Shown here in pieces: positions 10,838 to 22,195 of a stretch of 64,000 bases of DNA. Below the pieces are notes generated by a model. It was not told where the DNA came from. It saw only the letters and a program-made list of their open reading frames with translations, and did no database searches. This stretch comes from Megalobrama amblycephala. Taxonomy: Eukaryota; Chordata; Actinopteri; Cypriniformes; Xenocyprididae. The position numbers and the translations under genes were made by a program. How positions within the stretch are numbered: the first letter of the stretch is position 1; each line of letters starts with the position of its first letter. Location of the stretch: assembly GCF_018812025.1 (NCBI RefSeq), contig NC_063045.1, forward strand, positions 47,210,352 to 47,274,351, read 5' to 3'.

Positions 10838-13032
10838 TGATTATAAAATTAAGGAACTGCAATACTTCCTTTGTTTGTTATAAGATAATATGACTAAGCA
10901 ACAGTTGTGAAAGTTAGGTTTTTGAGTTTGATGATTGTAACCAACCACAAAAATTAACAATAAGGATGAAGAGAGCATGTTGCAACCTAAAGCGGGGGTG
11001 AGCCAGATGAAGACTTCAGTGAAGAAGAGGAAGAGTGCTAGAATAAGCAGGAAGATCGGATCATAGACATTGATCAATTGATGAGTAATATGAAGATGGA
11101 ATGTCCCAAAAATTATTATAAAAGTCTGAGGGGTAAAAGGCCTCCTCAGATGCTGCCTGCATTAAGAAGAATCAGAATCAGAATCAGAAAGAGCTTTATT
11201 GTCAGGTATGTTGTTTACACATACTAGGAATTTGTTTTAGTGACAGAAGCTCCACAGTGCAACAGAGTAACAGCGACAAGACAAGACACATAATAAAAAG
11301 AATAAAATAATAATATACAAATTTACAAGATAGACAAAGTGCAAAAAAAGCAAAAGACAATATATATTATAGACAATTGTATGTACAATTATGTGTGCAA
11401 ATTGAGATATAAAAAGGTGTTTTAAGTAAATGATGTGTAATAGTGTTATGTGTTCCGTGTTTGTCAAGTGTTCATGAGATGGACTGCTTGAGGGAAGAAA
11501 CTGTTCCTGTGTCTGGTCGTTCTGGTGCTCAGGGCTCTGTAGCGTCGACCGGATGGCAACAGTTCAAAGTGGGAGTGTGCTGGATGTGAGGGGTCCAGAG
11601 TGATCTTCTTTGCCCTTTTTCTCACTCTGGATAAGTACAGTTCTTGGAGAGTGGGGAGGGTTGTGCCAATGATTCGCTCAGCAGACCGGACTACCCTCTG
11701 TAGTCTTCTGAGGTCAGATTTGGTAGCTGAGCTGAACCAGACGGTAACTGAAGTGCAGAGGATGGATTCGATGGCAGAGTAGAACTGTTTCAGCAGCTCC
11801 TGTGGTAGGTTGAACTTCCTCAGCTGGCGAAGGAAGTACAACCTCTGCTGGGCCTTTTTCACAATGGACTCGATGTGGTTGTCCCACTTCAGGTCCTGGG
11901 AGATGGTGCCCAGGAACCTGAATGACTCCACTGCTGCCACAGTGCTGTTCATGATGCTGAGTGGGGGAGAGCAGGGGGGTTTCTCCTGAAGTCTACGATC
12001 ATCTCCACTGTCTTGAGCGTGTTGAGCTCCAGGTTGTTAAGACTGCACCAGACAGCCAGCTGTTCAATCTCCAGTCTGTAAGCAGACTCGTCACCGTCCT
12101 GGATGAGGCCGATCAGTGTGGTGTCATCCGCAAACTTCAGGAGCTTGACAGAGGGGTCTTTAGAGGTGCAGTCGTTGGTGTACAGGGAAAAGAGCAGTGG
12201 GGAGAGAACACAGCCCTGAGGGGCGCCGGTGCTGATGGTGAGGGTGCTGGATGAGAATTTTCCCAGCCTCACTAGCTGCTGCCTGTCTGTCAGGAAGCTG
12301 GTGATCCACTGACAGACAGAGGTGGGCACGGAGAGCTGAGTTAGTTTAGGCTGGAGGAGTGATGGGACGATGGTGTTAAAAGCAGAGCTGAAGTCCACAA
12401 ACAGGATCCTCACATAAGTCCCTGGTCTGTCCAGATGCTGGAGAACATAATGCAGTCCCATATTGACTGCATCATCCACAGACCTGTTTGCTCGGTAAGC
12501 AAACTGCAGGGGGTCCAGTAAGGGTCCAGTGATGTCCTTCAGAAAAGCCAGAACCAGTCTTTCAAATGACTTCATGGCCACAGACGTTAGAGCCACAGGT
12601 CTGTAGTCATTTAGTCCAGTAATTTTGGGTTTAGGCGTAGATATTAAGCGTAGAAGGACACCTGATACCCTAATGAGGGGCGCTTAACAGCATCTCCAAT
12701 ATTGCTGGTTAAAGCTAGGATATAGAGCTTTTTAGCTTAGGCTGATTTAAGTTTTATTTTGTTTTATTTTGCATTAACTGCTTTGTATTGTAATCAATAA
12801 AAGAGATATTTTATTGTTACGTTTGCCTTCCATGAGACTTTACTTACTGTATAACTACAAACTGAGCCTCGACAAAGAACAACCACAAGGTAGTTTTCTA
12901 CGTCATTCCTGAAGGACTTCAACCTGCCGGCGGGTGAGCATCTTATGGTTTAGACTAGATTTGACTCTCCTTACTCTACCTGAATAATCATAGGGTTAAA
13001 AGGTGTACTATAAATGGTCACACCGACTAACA
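10838..13032 (+). repeat. ERV-1 3' LTR, 5'-truncated, with nested LINE
   Basis: From 10838 it matches the 5' LTR from 4919. The first 88 bases of the LTR are absent, as is a block of about 90 bp inside. It is interrupted at 11167-12642 by an antisense LINE and ends CACCGACTAACA at 13032. Confidence 0.8.
11167..12642 (-). mobile_element. 5'-truncated LINE (CR1/L2/Rex1-type), TSD ATTAAG
   Basis: ATTAAG at 11161-11166 and 12643-12648 flanks the insert, and the 5' LTR of ERV-1 shows the empty site. On the minus strand it encodes the RT palm and C-terminal region in two overlapping frames (12596-11949 and 11952-11464) with one frameshift near 11990 in a G-run. RT motifs seen are ILFVDFSSAFNTIVP, TGAPQGCVLSPLLFS and FADDTTLIG. 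The 3' end carries AATAAAG and a short repeat of TCTGAT-type units. The endonuclease part is missing, as usual for a 5'-truncated copy. Clade within CR1/L2/Rex1 not settled. Confidence 0.8.
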
Positions 13033-13843
13033 ATGGCCACTGGACAGGCAGCAGCCACTCTTGATTCTATGGCTGTACTTCAGGCTTATCAAGCTGATTT
13101 GTTAAAAGAGCTAGATGAGGGAGAAGGCCTGACTCCTGAGGCTGTTAAGCAGCTCAGACAGGCTACTGACTTGGCACTGAGAGCTATCAAGCATACTGCT
13201 CATGCAATAGGCAGGTCTATGGCGGGAATGGTGTCGGTAGAGCGCCACCTTTGGCTTACTCTTACTAACATCAAAGAAAAGGATAAGTCTTTCCTATTAG
13301 ACACCCCCATGTCCAATGACGGCCTATTTGGTGAGTCTGTGACCGCTGTGGTAAAGAAATTTCGAGCAGAAAACAACAATCTGCCATTTTTCGCCAGCTC
13401 ATTCTATGCAGGTTTAGGGAGACTGAACGACATCACCTATGGAGCCCCCTCGCAGAGACTGGGGCCGTAGGACTCAGCTCTGAAAATTTTGCTCGTCTTC
13501 GCAGGCCAGGCCCTCCATTGGAGAGTTTGAACAAACCGCACAAGCGTATTTGCCTCTCTCATTGTGACCTCCTGGCTCCAGCCTTAACTGTCCCGCCACT
13601 AAATGCACCTAGAGGCAGTTTTAGGTCGGGTCCTACTGACGAGCAGCATCTCAGATACTCCACGCGCGGGCCTTTGGAGATTGTGGAGAAGCCCTTGGGT
13701 CATGTACGCATGGCCCGTGTATGACTACATTAAAGACCCCCACAGCCGGCGTGGAGGGTCAGCCTGATCGGGTGATTGGACAGCTCGCTGTATTAGATGT
13801 CTCCACCACTCTTTTGCCTCGGGGCCCTATGCAGGTAGACTAG
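13033..13843 (+). pseudogene. DIRS gag-like ORF, 3' part
   Basis: It resumes exactly at the ERV-1 target site (MATGQAAATLDSMAVLQAYQ). The open frame runs to 13470 and includes a helical stretch (AVKQLRQATDLALRAIKHTA, then SVERHLWLTLTNIKEKDKSF). The frame then breaks; a further piece (13518-13724) holds PHKRICLSHCDLLAPA. It is followed by the RT frame. Confidence 0.7.
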
Positions 13844-13846
13844 CTT

Positions 13847-15306
13847 ATGACGGAGAGCTCAGAAGCTCAACATGTACACCCTGTTTCTGTAGTTGCCAGA
13901 GGCTTTCTGCAGTCAGAAAATGTATTGGTACCCACAGTTCAGCAGGTTCCAAAAATAGAGCAACTAACAACACCCGCCCAAGATATCACAGTGGGTGCTA
14001 CGTACCATTCGACACAGTTACACCATCTCATTCCAGAAAGGACCACCTCTTTCCAATGGGGCCCCGGCTTTAAGGCAGGAGATTGTGTCACTCATAGAGA
14101 AAGGGGCTATAGAAGAAATACCCCCGCTCAAATAGAGTCAGGTTTTTACAGCCATTATTTTGTTGCCGAAAAAGGATGTTGGTTTACGTCTGATTTTGGA
14201 CTTGCGTCGCTTAAATCTTGCAAATTCAAGATGTTGACGCTAAAGTCCATTCTGTCTCAGGTTCGAACCGGAGATTGGTTTGTGACCATCGGTCTAAAGG
14301 ATGCATATTTCCACATCCAGATCGTCAAGAGACACAGGAAGTTCCTCAGGTTCGCTTTCGAGGGCAAACCTTACCAATACCGCATTCTTCCGTTCGGACT
14401 TGCTTTGGCTCCTTGGACCTTTACGAAATGTATGGACGCTGCCCTAGACCCTCTGCGGCTCCAGGGCGTCCGGATTTTGAACTACCTGGACGACTGGCTA
14501 ATATTAGCTGTCTCAGGATTTGGCAATAGCTTATCGAGACTTAGTTCTCTGCCATTTGAGGAGCTTAGGACTGCGGATAAAGCTCCAGAAGAGTGTCTTG
14601 CTGCCACGTCAGCAAACTACCTTCCTGGGTGTGGAGCTAGATTCTGGTGTAATGCGGGCACGATTGTCTCCTGCGCACATTCAGTCATTACAAAACTTCC
14701 TGAGTCATTTCAGGATAGGCCGTCTGGTCCACGTAGGTCTGTGTCACAGACTGATGGGTCTTATGGCAGCGGCGTCCCCCGTTGTTCAGCCGGACCTGCT
14801 CCATATGAGACCATTCCAATGGTGGATCAAGAGCCAAGGATCTTGTCTCATTGCCACCCTTTCTGCAAAGTCCTAGTCACATGCAGAGGCTTTCATGCTC
14901 TACGTCCATGGACAAGGCTCCCGATGCTCTGCAGAGGAGTTCAGTTAGGGGCGTCTTGTCATCACAAAACAATCACAACGGACGCATCCCTTACGGCTGG
15001 GGGGCAGTCTTTCAAGGACACCCGACCTTTGGAGTCTAGAGTGAAGTGCAACGTGGTTGGCACATAAATCATTTGGAGTTTCTGGCAGTGCTTCTGGCAC
15101 TCAAACGTTTCCTTCCCTACCTGAAGGGGTATCACATATTGATCAGGACAGACAACATGACTGTGGTCTCGTACCTGAATCGTCAAGGAGGGCTACGTTC
15201 CCGCCCCCTGTACAGGCTGGTGGAGCGTGTGCTTCTTTGGGCGCAGACCAGGTTTCTGTCGATCAAAGCGGTTTACATTCCCGGTCATTTGAACCTAGGA
15301 GCGGAC
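13847..15306 (+). pseudogene. DIRS reverse transcriptase and RNase H
   Basis: RT motifs lie in the frame at 13847-15067: TSDFGLASLKSCKF, VTIGLKDAYFHIQI, FAFEGKPYQYRILPFGLALA, and the catalytic YLDD at 14483-14494. The frame shifts near 14515 and continues at 14520-14876 (LGLRIKLQKSVLLP, FLGVELDSGVMRARL). RNase H follows in another frame (from 15046: HINHLEFLAVLLALKRFLP, RTDNMTVVSYLNRQGG, IPGHLNLGAD). It is cut at 15306 by ERV-2. At least two frameshifts make it inactive. Confidence 0.8.
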
Positions 15307-15312
15307 TGTGAA

Positions 15313-16480
15313 AACCTGATGACAGTGAAAAAGAGACTGATGAACCACTTGCACTGCTATGGGAGGAGGTAAACAATTTGTTTCAAATTGCAAAAGAAAG
15401 TTCAAAGGATCATTCGCTTCATCATTTTATTTCAGATAAAAAGTCACAGCCAGAAACCTTGATGAGAAAAATAACAACAAGGTCCAAGACAAGACTGGGG
15501 AGTCAAGAAGTCCTTAACCTGCCAATGCTTCAGTTTCCTGGAGAAGAAGGGCCCATATGGGTGGAGCGACCTTGGAACTTGGAGGAACTGCGAAATGTGG
15601 CTGCTGCACTTCCAGACCCAGAAAAGGGGGTGAAACGATTTATCAGAGCAGTGGAGAACATTGATGTTACATACAAACCTACAGGTTGAGACTGGGCAGC
15701 TATTTTCAGCAAAAAACTGGGTTTGAAATGGACTGAGGTACGTGGAACTGGTGAAGATGCTTTTAATCCAAGTACAATAAGAATGAATGCTGACGCAGGC
15801 GCAGAGGGAACTGACACTCCAGGATGGCAGACTGCTTGGAACAGGATGATTGCCAGAATGAGGCTGGCATATCCCACACATCCTGACTGGGGAGCAATCA
15901 CCAACACAAAGCAGCTGAAGGACGAGACGGTGAGTGCTTACCATGCACGTCTAAAAACAACTGTTGATGAAAGTTCTGCTCTGCCAGAAGGTACTGATAA
16001 CTCAGGCATACTAAAACATCATTTTGTAAATGGTCTCCTTCCTGATTTACAAAAAGCAGTAAGGCTGACCTGCATTGGTTGGGAGGCACAAACTATGGAA
16101 GTAGTGTTGCAACATGCTAAACATGCAGAGTTGAACATGGAGAAAAAGATGACAGAGAAGCAACAAAAATTAGAAAATGTTCAATATATGTTCTACCAGT
16201 CCAGCAACAGACCAGAGGTCAAAATCCAAAGCCGAGGTTGATGGAATGGGAAAAGAAGAGATCATAACCATCAAGAAGACCACCAGAGCACGCCATCTCC
16301 AAGAGACCGTCAAGGGTCATCATACCAGTGGAAAATTGCTGCCGATCAATGTCGTGCCTGTGGTGAAAAAGGACATTGGGCAAAAAATTGTCCAAGAGAG
16401 AGGAAACAACATACCACACATCATATCACACCCTCTCCTCCTTCCACTAACAGTCTTTGGCTTCCATCATCAAATGTGAG
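15313..16480 (+). pseudogene. ERV-2 gag, N-terminally truncated
   Basis: The frame is readable from about 15313 (SEKETDEPLALLWEEVNN) through 15378-15689. After a TGA at 15687-15689 it continues at 15723-16241 with a capsid-like region (TPGWQTAWNRMIARMRLAYP, LKHHFVNGLLPDLQKAVRL). One frame away is a single CCHC knuckle at 16350-16391 (CRACGEKGHWAKNC). No start codon upstream of the left junction survives. Confidence 0.7.
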
Positions 16481-16562
16481 AGACCATGAATAGGATAAGG
16501 CGGGAGACACTCAACCAAAACAACTACTACAAATAACTGACAACCCAAGACAAAATCCAATA

Positions 16563-16961
16563 ATGACTATTCAAGTTGAAGGACATTCATTACCTGTTTT
16601 GGTGGACACAGGTGCCAAATTTTCTAGGATCACTGCAGAGACCGCTCTAAAACTTCCAAATTTAACTTATTCTGGCAAAACCCAAACAATATATGGGCTA
16701 TCTGGCATACCATTGGTTGATAAGTTGACTATACCATTGAGGGTGACAAACAAACTGAAACAAGTAAACCATTCTTTTCTGGTATCTGAGACATGCCCTG
16801 TAAATTTATTGGCTAGAGATTTATTGTCCAAATTGGAATTGATAATTTTCATTTCAAATGATGGTATGGAAGTTTTCAATTCCGGAGGTGCTTTTATGCA
16901 AATTACGCCAAACTGGTATTATAATTGGGCTTTAAATCCTTCTTTTTTAATTGGTCTTTAA
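16563..16961 (+). pseudogene. ERV-2 aspartic protease region
   Basis: The frame has VLVDTGAKFSRI (catalytic DTGA), then a flap-like region (IYGLSGIPLVDKLTIPLRVT) and NLLARDLLSKL, typical of a retropepsin. The catalytic residues look intact; the frame ends at 16961 shortly before the RT frame. Confidence 0.75.
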
Positions 16962-17014
16962 ATCCTGCTCAATCTGCTCTTTTCCATCAGACACCAGTCT
17001 AGTCCCATGTCCCA

Positions 17015-17876
17015 GTGGGAAAGAAAGAAGGTACATGGGCAAACGTGGGAGTTTGGCTCACTACCCAGTTAAAAAATGGGAACTGGACTTGGGATAATAG
17101 TAGAAAACACTACAATAACCAAAAAGGGGTAAAAGCATATCCTATAATGCAGGCAATCGAGGTTCACAGGCTGTGTAGTGAGGAGAAAACGAAACCTAAA
17201 TTTGATTCCAAAAATGTTTTAGATTTATTGGTAGGCATTCCAGACACTCTTTGGTCAAATGATAAATTTGATTTTGGCCAAATGAAAAATGTAACACCAC
17301 TGACTCAACATAGGCCATTTAGACCACAATATCCACTCAGCAAAGAGGCTATAGAAGGAATCTCAAAAGTACATGCGGCGTTAGTAGAAAAGGGGGCAAT
17401 CATACCCTGCCAAAATTCCCCTGTGAACTCTTCTATTCTGCCAGTGCGTAAGGCATCAGGAGAATGGAGATTTCTACAGGATTTAAGATTAGTAAATGGA
17501 GCCGTACAGCCGCGATCTCCAATTGTGCCGAATCCTTCTACAATTTTGTCTGAAGTGCCTAACAATGCCACATATTTCTCAGTTATCGATTTAGCAAATG
17601 CATTTTTCTCAATTTCAGTCCACCCAGATAGTCAACAGATAGTCAGATGGTTCGCATTTACTTTCAAAGGTAAACGATGGACATGGACAGTAATACCGAA
17701 AGGCTACACAGAATCACCAACTGTGTTTTCTGAGGAACTTTCTAGAAATCTGGAAAGTTTCCTTCCCCCAAAAGGAAGTACCCTAATTCAGTATGATTCA
17801 GTATGCAGATGATTTGATGTTGTGTTCTCCCAACAAAAACACCTGTGAGATCGATACGCGCGCATTACTAGAATAA
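17015..17876 (+). pseudogene. ERV-2 reverse transcriptase, broken at the active site
   Basis: Fingers and palm are visible: RKASGEWRFLQDLRLVNGAV, then YFSVIDLANAFFSISVHPDS with the first catalytic Asp, then FAFTFKGKRWTWTVIPKGY. A perfect 10-bp tandem duplication (ATTCAGTATG at 17786-17795 and 17796-17805) shifts the frame right before YADD, which reads in the next frame (to LLCSPNKN-like sequence and a TAA at about 17874). Thumb, connection and RNase H are missing. Confidence 0.75.
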
Positions 17877-17889
17877 TCACGCCTCAAAA

Positions 17890-18687
17890 TTGGCAATGAA
17901 TGATCTAATTGGAACTTCCTGGGAAGCCCCAGGATTTACAGTTGTGGCAGAGAAATTCTGTCAAAACTGTTACATCTGCACAGCGAATAACGTGGGAAGA
18001 CGAAGTAAGCCACAAACTTACTCCACCCACCCCACACCAGAGCTTCCTTTTCAGCATATCATGATGGATTTCATTGAATTGACACCATGTCAAGGTTATA
18101 AATACTGTCTCGTAATTGTTGGCATGTTTTCAAAGTGGGTTGAGTGTTTCCCAAGTAGAAAAGCTGATGCTACGGCTGTAGCAAAAGCTCTAATAAAAGA
18201 AGTTATCCCAAGGTGGGGGATGCCAGAAAAATTGTCCAGTGATAATGGGACACATTTTGTAAATAAAGTAATCACAGAATTGGCAAATGGATTGAAAATA
18301 AATTTAAAAACACATTGTTCTTACCATCCAGAAAGTGGGGGAGCAGTGGAGAGGACAAATCAGGCTGGCCTTGCGGCGGCTGATGAACAACTGAGGAAAT
18401 ATATGATGTCTTTAACTAAAGCTATCAAATCTATCCACTCGCAGGTGAAAGCAGCTTTACCAGTTCCTGGTGACGAACCACAACATTCCTACGAACCAGG
18501 ACAGTGGATCTGGGTCAGAGACTTCCGGAGGAAGACGTGGCACTGTCCGAGGTGGTTGGGGCCATATGAGATCATCCTGACAACCAACACTGCCATCAAG
18601 GTTGCTGAGCGCGATACCTGGATTCACGTGTCACACTGCAAACCTCACCGTCTTGATGGCACGGAATCAGGAAACTACACTTGCTGA
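17890..18687 (+). pseudogene. ERV-2 integrase remnant
   Basis: It begins inside the zinc-binding domain ([14 protein letters not shown]). The three acidic residues are present in [18 protein letters not shown] and GGAVERTN. After [10 protein letters not shown] there is an internal deletion, then a C-terminal domain ([46 protein letters not shown]) typical of gamma/epsilon-like integrases. The N-terminal His pair is lost, so it is not functional. Confidence 0.75.
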
Positions 18688-18704
18688 AAAGAGACTGAAA
18701 CATC

Positions 18705-20076
18705 TTGGAGGATGGAGCTGTTGAGATATCTGTGGGCCGGCTGGACAAGCACAAGGCCTGGGATCGACAATGGGCCAGTAGAGGGTTTAAACTGAATTTG
18801 ATAATCATAATATCTATTGCAGTGCTAATTCTGATAGCTATGTTAATTCGTTTTCAATCAACTAAAATCGAAGGTAGAATGAAACAAGAAGTGCCTGTTC
18901 ATCATGACCACGCATCTGACACGCAACAACACCATTATGAATTGAATTTGTTTTGGAAATATGCAAATTTTACAGCTAAAAAACATGTACCTAACAAAGA
19001 TTGCTACGTTTGTGCTCAAACTGCCTTCTCTGCCTCATACCCCTATCCTCTTTATCCAGAGCCAGTTGACGATGAAGAAAGAGAGTGTGTAATAAGTTAT
19101 ATACCAGGTCCAGGAGCTGAGTACTCAATGAAAATCATCTACGCTATGCAAACAAATGCTTGTCCATACATAAAAATAGTCAAACCTAGGGTCAGCATTG
19201 GCTTGCAAGGAAAAAAGAACAGTCATGGGGAGACATTGATGTAGGAATCCTACAAGGCTGTACAACTGTCTATAATGCAACTTGTCAATCTAAATTTGGT
19301 ATGGGACATTATTTGGCAGGAGGAACCATTCCTCTACTTTTTATTATACTGATTATTATTGGCTATGTGGACATGTGGCGTACCCAAATTTACCAAGATC
19401 ATGGTATGGTAGATGTGCTTTGGTCAAACTCAAAGTACCGATTAAAATAGGATATGTAGGAGAACCAATACCACAAACTAAACCTAAAATTGAACAAGGA
19501 CCAAAACATATAAAAAAACGAGACCTAAAAAAACCTGGGGATGGTAATTGGTGGAAACATGAAATTTCCGACATCCCTACCGAACATAGAGTAATTGGCC
19601 GAACCGCTCAATTTTGGAAAGCCTTTTTGATTCACAATGCAGTCACAGACTCAATGAATTGGATTAATCGTATTCATTATGAGTTATATCGTTTTGCTAA
19701 TGACACCAACATTGCTTTAACACTATTAACAACAGAAATGGGAAACATTCGACAAATGACTCTGGAAAACAGGATGGCACTAGATAGCATGTTAGCGGCA
19801 GAGGGGGGTGTATGTGTAAAAATTGGGAAGGAATGTTGTACTTTCATTCCAGCACATGATACTGATGGGGGAAATATTTCTAAGGTACTAACAGACATGA
19901 AAATGGTACGTAACACACAGTTGAATGATGAACAGGAAAAATACAAGAGTGCAGAGGTTAATTTGGACTGGATTTCTGATATTTTTCATAATACTTTTGG
20001 TAATTTTTTGGGACCAATAATGAAGCTTTTCATGCCTATTTTACTTAGAGTGACATTGATTTTTACTCAACTGTAA
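18705..20076 (+). pseudogene. ERV-2 envelope, frame-broken
   Basis: The N-terminal part (18705-19244) has an early hydrophobic segment (LNLIIIISIAVLILIAMLI), as in long-leader envelopes. A frameshift near 19225 and another break near 19370 separate the surface part from 19375-20076. The latter holds a heptad-like region, an LENRMALDSMLAAEGG stretch resembling the gamma-type immunosuppressive-domain position, a CX6CC motif at CVKIGKECC, and a C-terminal hydrophobic segment before the stop. Confidence 0.75.
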
Positions 20077-20625
20077 GGTTTAAATGTGTATGTACCTTTC
20101 TGTTCAGGGACTCACTCTGTTGTTGTGACGAGTAACCTCCCGGCCGTAAATAAAACTTCATTTCTACAAAGAGCAACTTGGAAGTCATGTCAGGTATATG
20201 CTGCGCAGCTAAGGAATAGAAGTACTAAAGACTCTATGCTCAAAAGACCACAACAGAGACAGTGATAGTGTTGGAAGACTATAGAGTCGCCCTCGGGGTG
20301 AGGCTGTAATACTCTGAGTTAGTATTAATGATCCTCTGTCGGACCAGCGTACACCTGAGAAGGACGGTGAGAGTGTATAGATGCTAAAAACCCGTGCGCT
20401 CATGTGTGATTGAGGTAGTGATAGTAGCTTCTTGACGGAACGCCGTCACCTTACTTTGGGAAGGGAATTACCTCAAAGTATTGGAAATGTATTAGAAGTA
20501 TTCGAGAAGGGAATTACCTCGAGATACTGTAGTATTACTGAGTATTATATATATTATATTGACAACTGGAGGTTGTTTGAATTGTCAGTGGTGAAGTCAG
20601 ATTTGTATTGAGAATTTCCACGACA
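20077..20625 (+). repeat. ERV-2 3' terminal region, likely 3' LTR
   Basis: About 550 bp lie between the envelope stop and the CA end. AATAAA is at about 20149. The phrase GAAGGGAATTACCTC occurs twice (about 20460 and 20504). A possible LTR start is TGTGTATG near 20088, matching the first four bases (TGTG) at the insert's left end. Without a second LTR copy the border cannot be confirmed. Confidence 0.45.
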
Positions 20626-21335
20626 GGACCTACTCTCGAGACAGGGCTTAGATCCCGGAGGATGGAGGCTGCATCCTCAAGTAGTGAGCCTCATACGGCA
20701 GAGGTTCTGCCGGGCGGAAGTGGATTTGTTTGCATTGAGCATGACTCCTCATTGTCTGCTCTGGTTCTTCCTGTCACCTCCGTCGCCTCTGGGGATAGAT
20801 GCCCTGGCCAATGTATGGCCTAAGACCAGTCTCTTTGCCTTTCCACCGATTCGTTTGCTCCCAGCGGTGCTGCTCAGGGTACGAATGGACAAAGTGAGAC
20901 ATCTGTTGTTGGAGTGCCCCCCTTTGGCCCACTCAGATTTGGTTCTCAGAACTGGTCAGTCTGTTAGTCGGCCCTCCATGGGAGGTTCCCCTGAGACCAG
21001 ACCTATTGTCTCAGGCTCAAGGTACGATTTGGCACCCCCGTCCGGATTTATGGAAGTTGTGGGTGTGGCCCCTGATCAGGGCGCGTTAACGTATTCTGGT
21101 CTCTCAGCTGGGATTACAGATACTATCATTATTGCGAGAGCCCCCTCCACCAGACGCTTGTATGCTTTTAAGTGGAGGTTATTTGCTTCTTGATGCATGC
21201 AACGTGAACTGGACGCAGTTCATTGCCCTATTGGTTCAATACTGCAGTTTTTGCAGGGTCGTTTTTCGACAAGGGCAGCTCCAACCACTCTTAAGGTTTA
21301 TGTGGCAACTATATCTTCCGAGCATCTTCAGATAG
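20626..21335 (+). pseudogene. DIRS 3' part: RNase H end and tyrosine recombinase start
   Basis: After the ERV-2 target site the DIRS frame resumes (LLSRQG, then VSLIRQRFCRAEVDLFAL, ALANVWPKTSLFAFPPIRLL, and SVSRPSMGGSPETRPI). RAPSTRRLYAFKWRLFAS at about 21138-21190 marks the start of the recombinase N-terminal domain; a TGA follows. The catalytic RHRY half of the recombinase is absent. Confidence 0.7.
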
Positions 21336-22195
21336 GGGGTGTCATTATGTCATTTTGGCCATAATAATGTACAAAATCTAACTCATATAAATATTGCAAG
21401 TGTAGAAAAATACTATATATACATAGGTAAAAATCGAACTCCTTACCAAAGCCACTGGAAGGCAAGCCTGCAACCTTTAGCCAAAAAAGTGTAATGGCTA
21501 ATGCTAATGCTCCGCCTCTGGTGGTATGCAGGGAAGGAGACCAGTGGTCATTTTTTGAATGGATGTCAATGGATGAGAGGCTTCACTATGCTGATTAAAC
21601 AGCTTTTGTGGGGAAAAAGCTAATCATTTAATTAATCGACAGTCTGTTCGCTAATCTTCAGCATGTTTTACACTAAACAATACTTTCGTTAGGAACTATA
21701 TGTAGATTTTATCTTGATAAAAATGACTAGGGAATGTTGCAACAGGTTAGGACTCATTTACGGCATTACCAACAGCAAATGTGCCGCATTACTGTTTAAC
21801 AGATAGAACAATAGATGTTGTGTAAAAGCCACTGGAAGGCAACCTTTAGCCAAAAAAGCGATAATGCTAAAGCTCCGGCTGTGGCGGTATGCAGGAGTTT
21901 TGAACGGAGGGCTCTGATGTCACTGCCATTACACAATAGGCTGAGAGGTGCCGCAAGTTAGCCGTTACTCTTTCTCCAATGGTTATAGATACAGACCCTC
22001 TTATCTCCCTATAATATACAATCTCTGTCCTTACCTCCTGTACCTATTCTGTGACATCAAACAACTTCCCTGTGCAAAGGATCATGGGGGCCCGAAGTGT
22101 CCATGAGTTGTACCCTACGAAATCCTTCATTCCGAAGGGCCCTTTGAAGTGGCCAGTTTTGAGCACTTTGGTTTGGAACGACCCTTCAATATGGC
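21336..22195. repeat. Repeat-derived DNA up to the assembly gap
   Basis: A unit of about 75 bp beginning AAAGCCACTGGAAGGCAA and containing CTTTAGCCAAAAAAG and GGTATGCAGG occurs at about 21453-21535 and again at about 21825-21895. The last 150 bases before the gap look like a transposon fragment. No gene seen. Confidence 0.5.

Larger units (their letters stand above)
4831..13032 (+). mobile_element. Endogenous retrovirus ERV-1, defective, 4-bp TSD ATGG
   Basis: The insertion starts with TG, ends with CA, and is flanked by ATGG at 4827-4830 and 13033-13036. The 5' LTR is 4831-6650; the 3' LTR (10838-13032) has lost its first 90 bases or so. A primer-binding-like site follows the 5' LTR. Inside are decayed gag, a partial pol (RT thumb/connection, RNase H, integrase) and no envelope gene. 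Fingers and palm of the RT are missing. The LTRs differ by many substitutions and a block of about 90 bp, so this is an old insertion. Confidence 0.8.
15307..20625 (+). mobile_element. Endogenous retrovirus ERV-2, gamma-type envelope, 4-bp TSD GGAC
   Basis: GGAC at 15303-15306 and 20626-20629 flanks an insert that starts TG and ends CA. It carries gag, protease, RT, integrase and envelope remnants in order, but no 5' LTR: within a few bases of the left end the sequence is already readable as gag. RNase H and the integrase N-terminus are deleted. The envelope transmembrane part has a CX6CC motif, as in gamma-type envelopes, and a 4-bp duplication also fits gammaretroviruses. Several stops and frameshifts mean it cannot make virus. 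Confidence 0.8.
3600..21335 (+). mobile_element. DIRS-type tyrosine-recombinase retrotransposon, broken and twice interrupted
   Basis: Three pieces of one plus-strand element are separated by two retroviral insertions. The first piece (about 3600-4830) and the second (13033-15306) carry the gag-like region and reverse transcriptase/RNase H. The third (20626-21335) carries the RNase H end and the start of a tyrosine recombinase region. Removing the insertions restores coding across both joints: ...GKSY then MATGQ at the first, and ...LGAD then LLSRQG at the second. The product is recognised from the family's typical composition (CTDPCDR...CVQCLG region, YLDD RT motif, RAPSTRRLYA at the recombinase start). 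Several stops and frameshifts are present and the 3' end is lost after 21335, so this copy is dead. The left border is approximate. Confidence 0.8.

Noticed and set aside
15312..15372. Continuation of the DIRS RNase H frame past 15306
   Set aside because: The DIRS code is interrupted here by ERV-2; the extra residues are an out-of-frame reading of gag.
15444..15944. Minus-strand frames (166 and 125 aa) over ERV-2 gag
   Set aside because: Antisense shadows of gag; Cys/Ser-rich with no recognisable domain.
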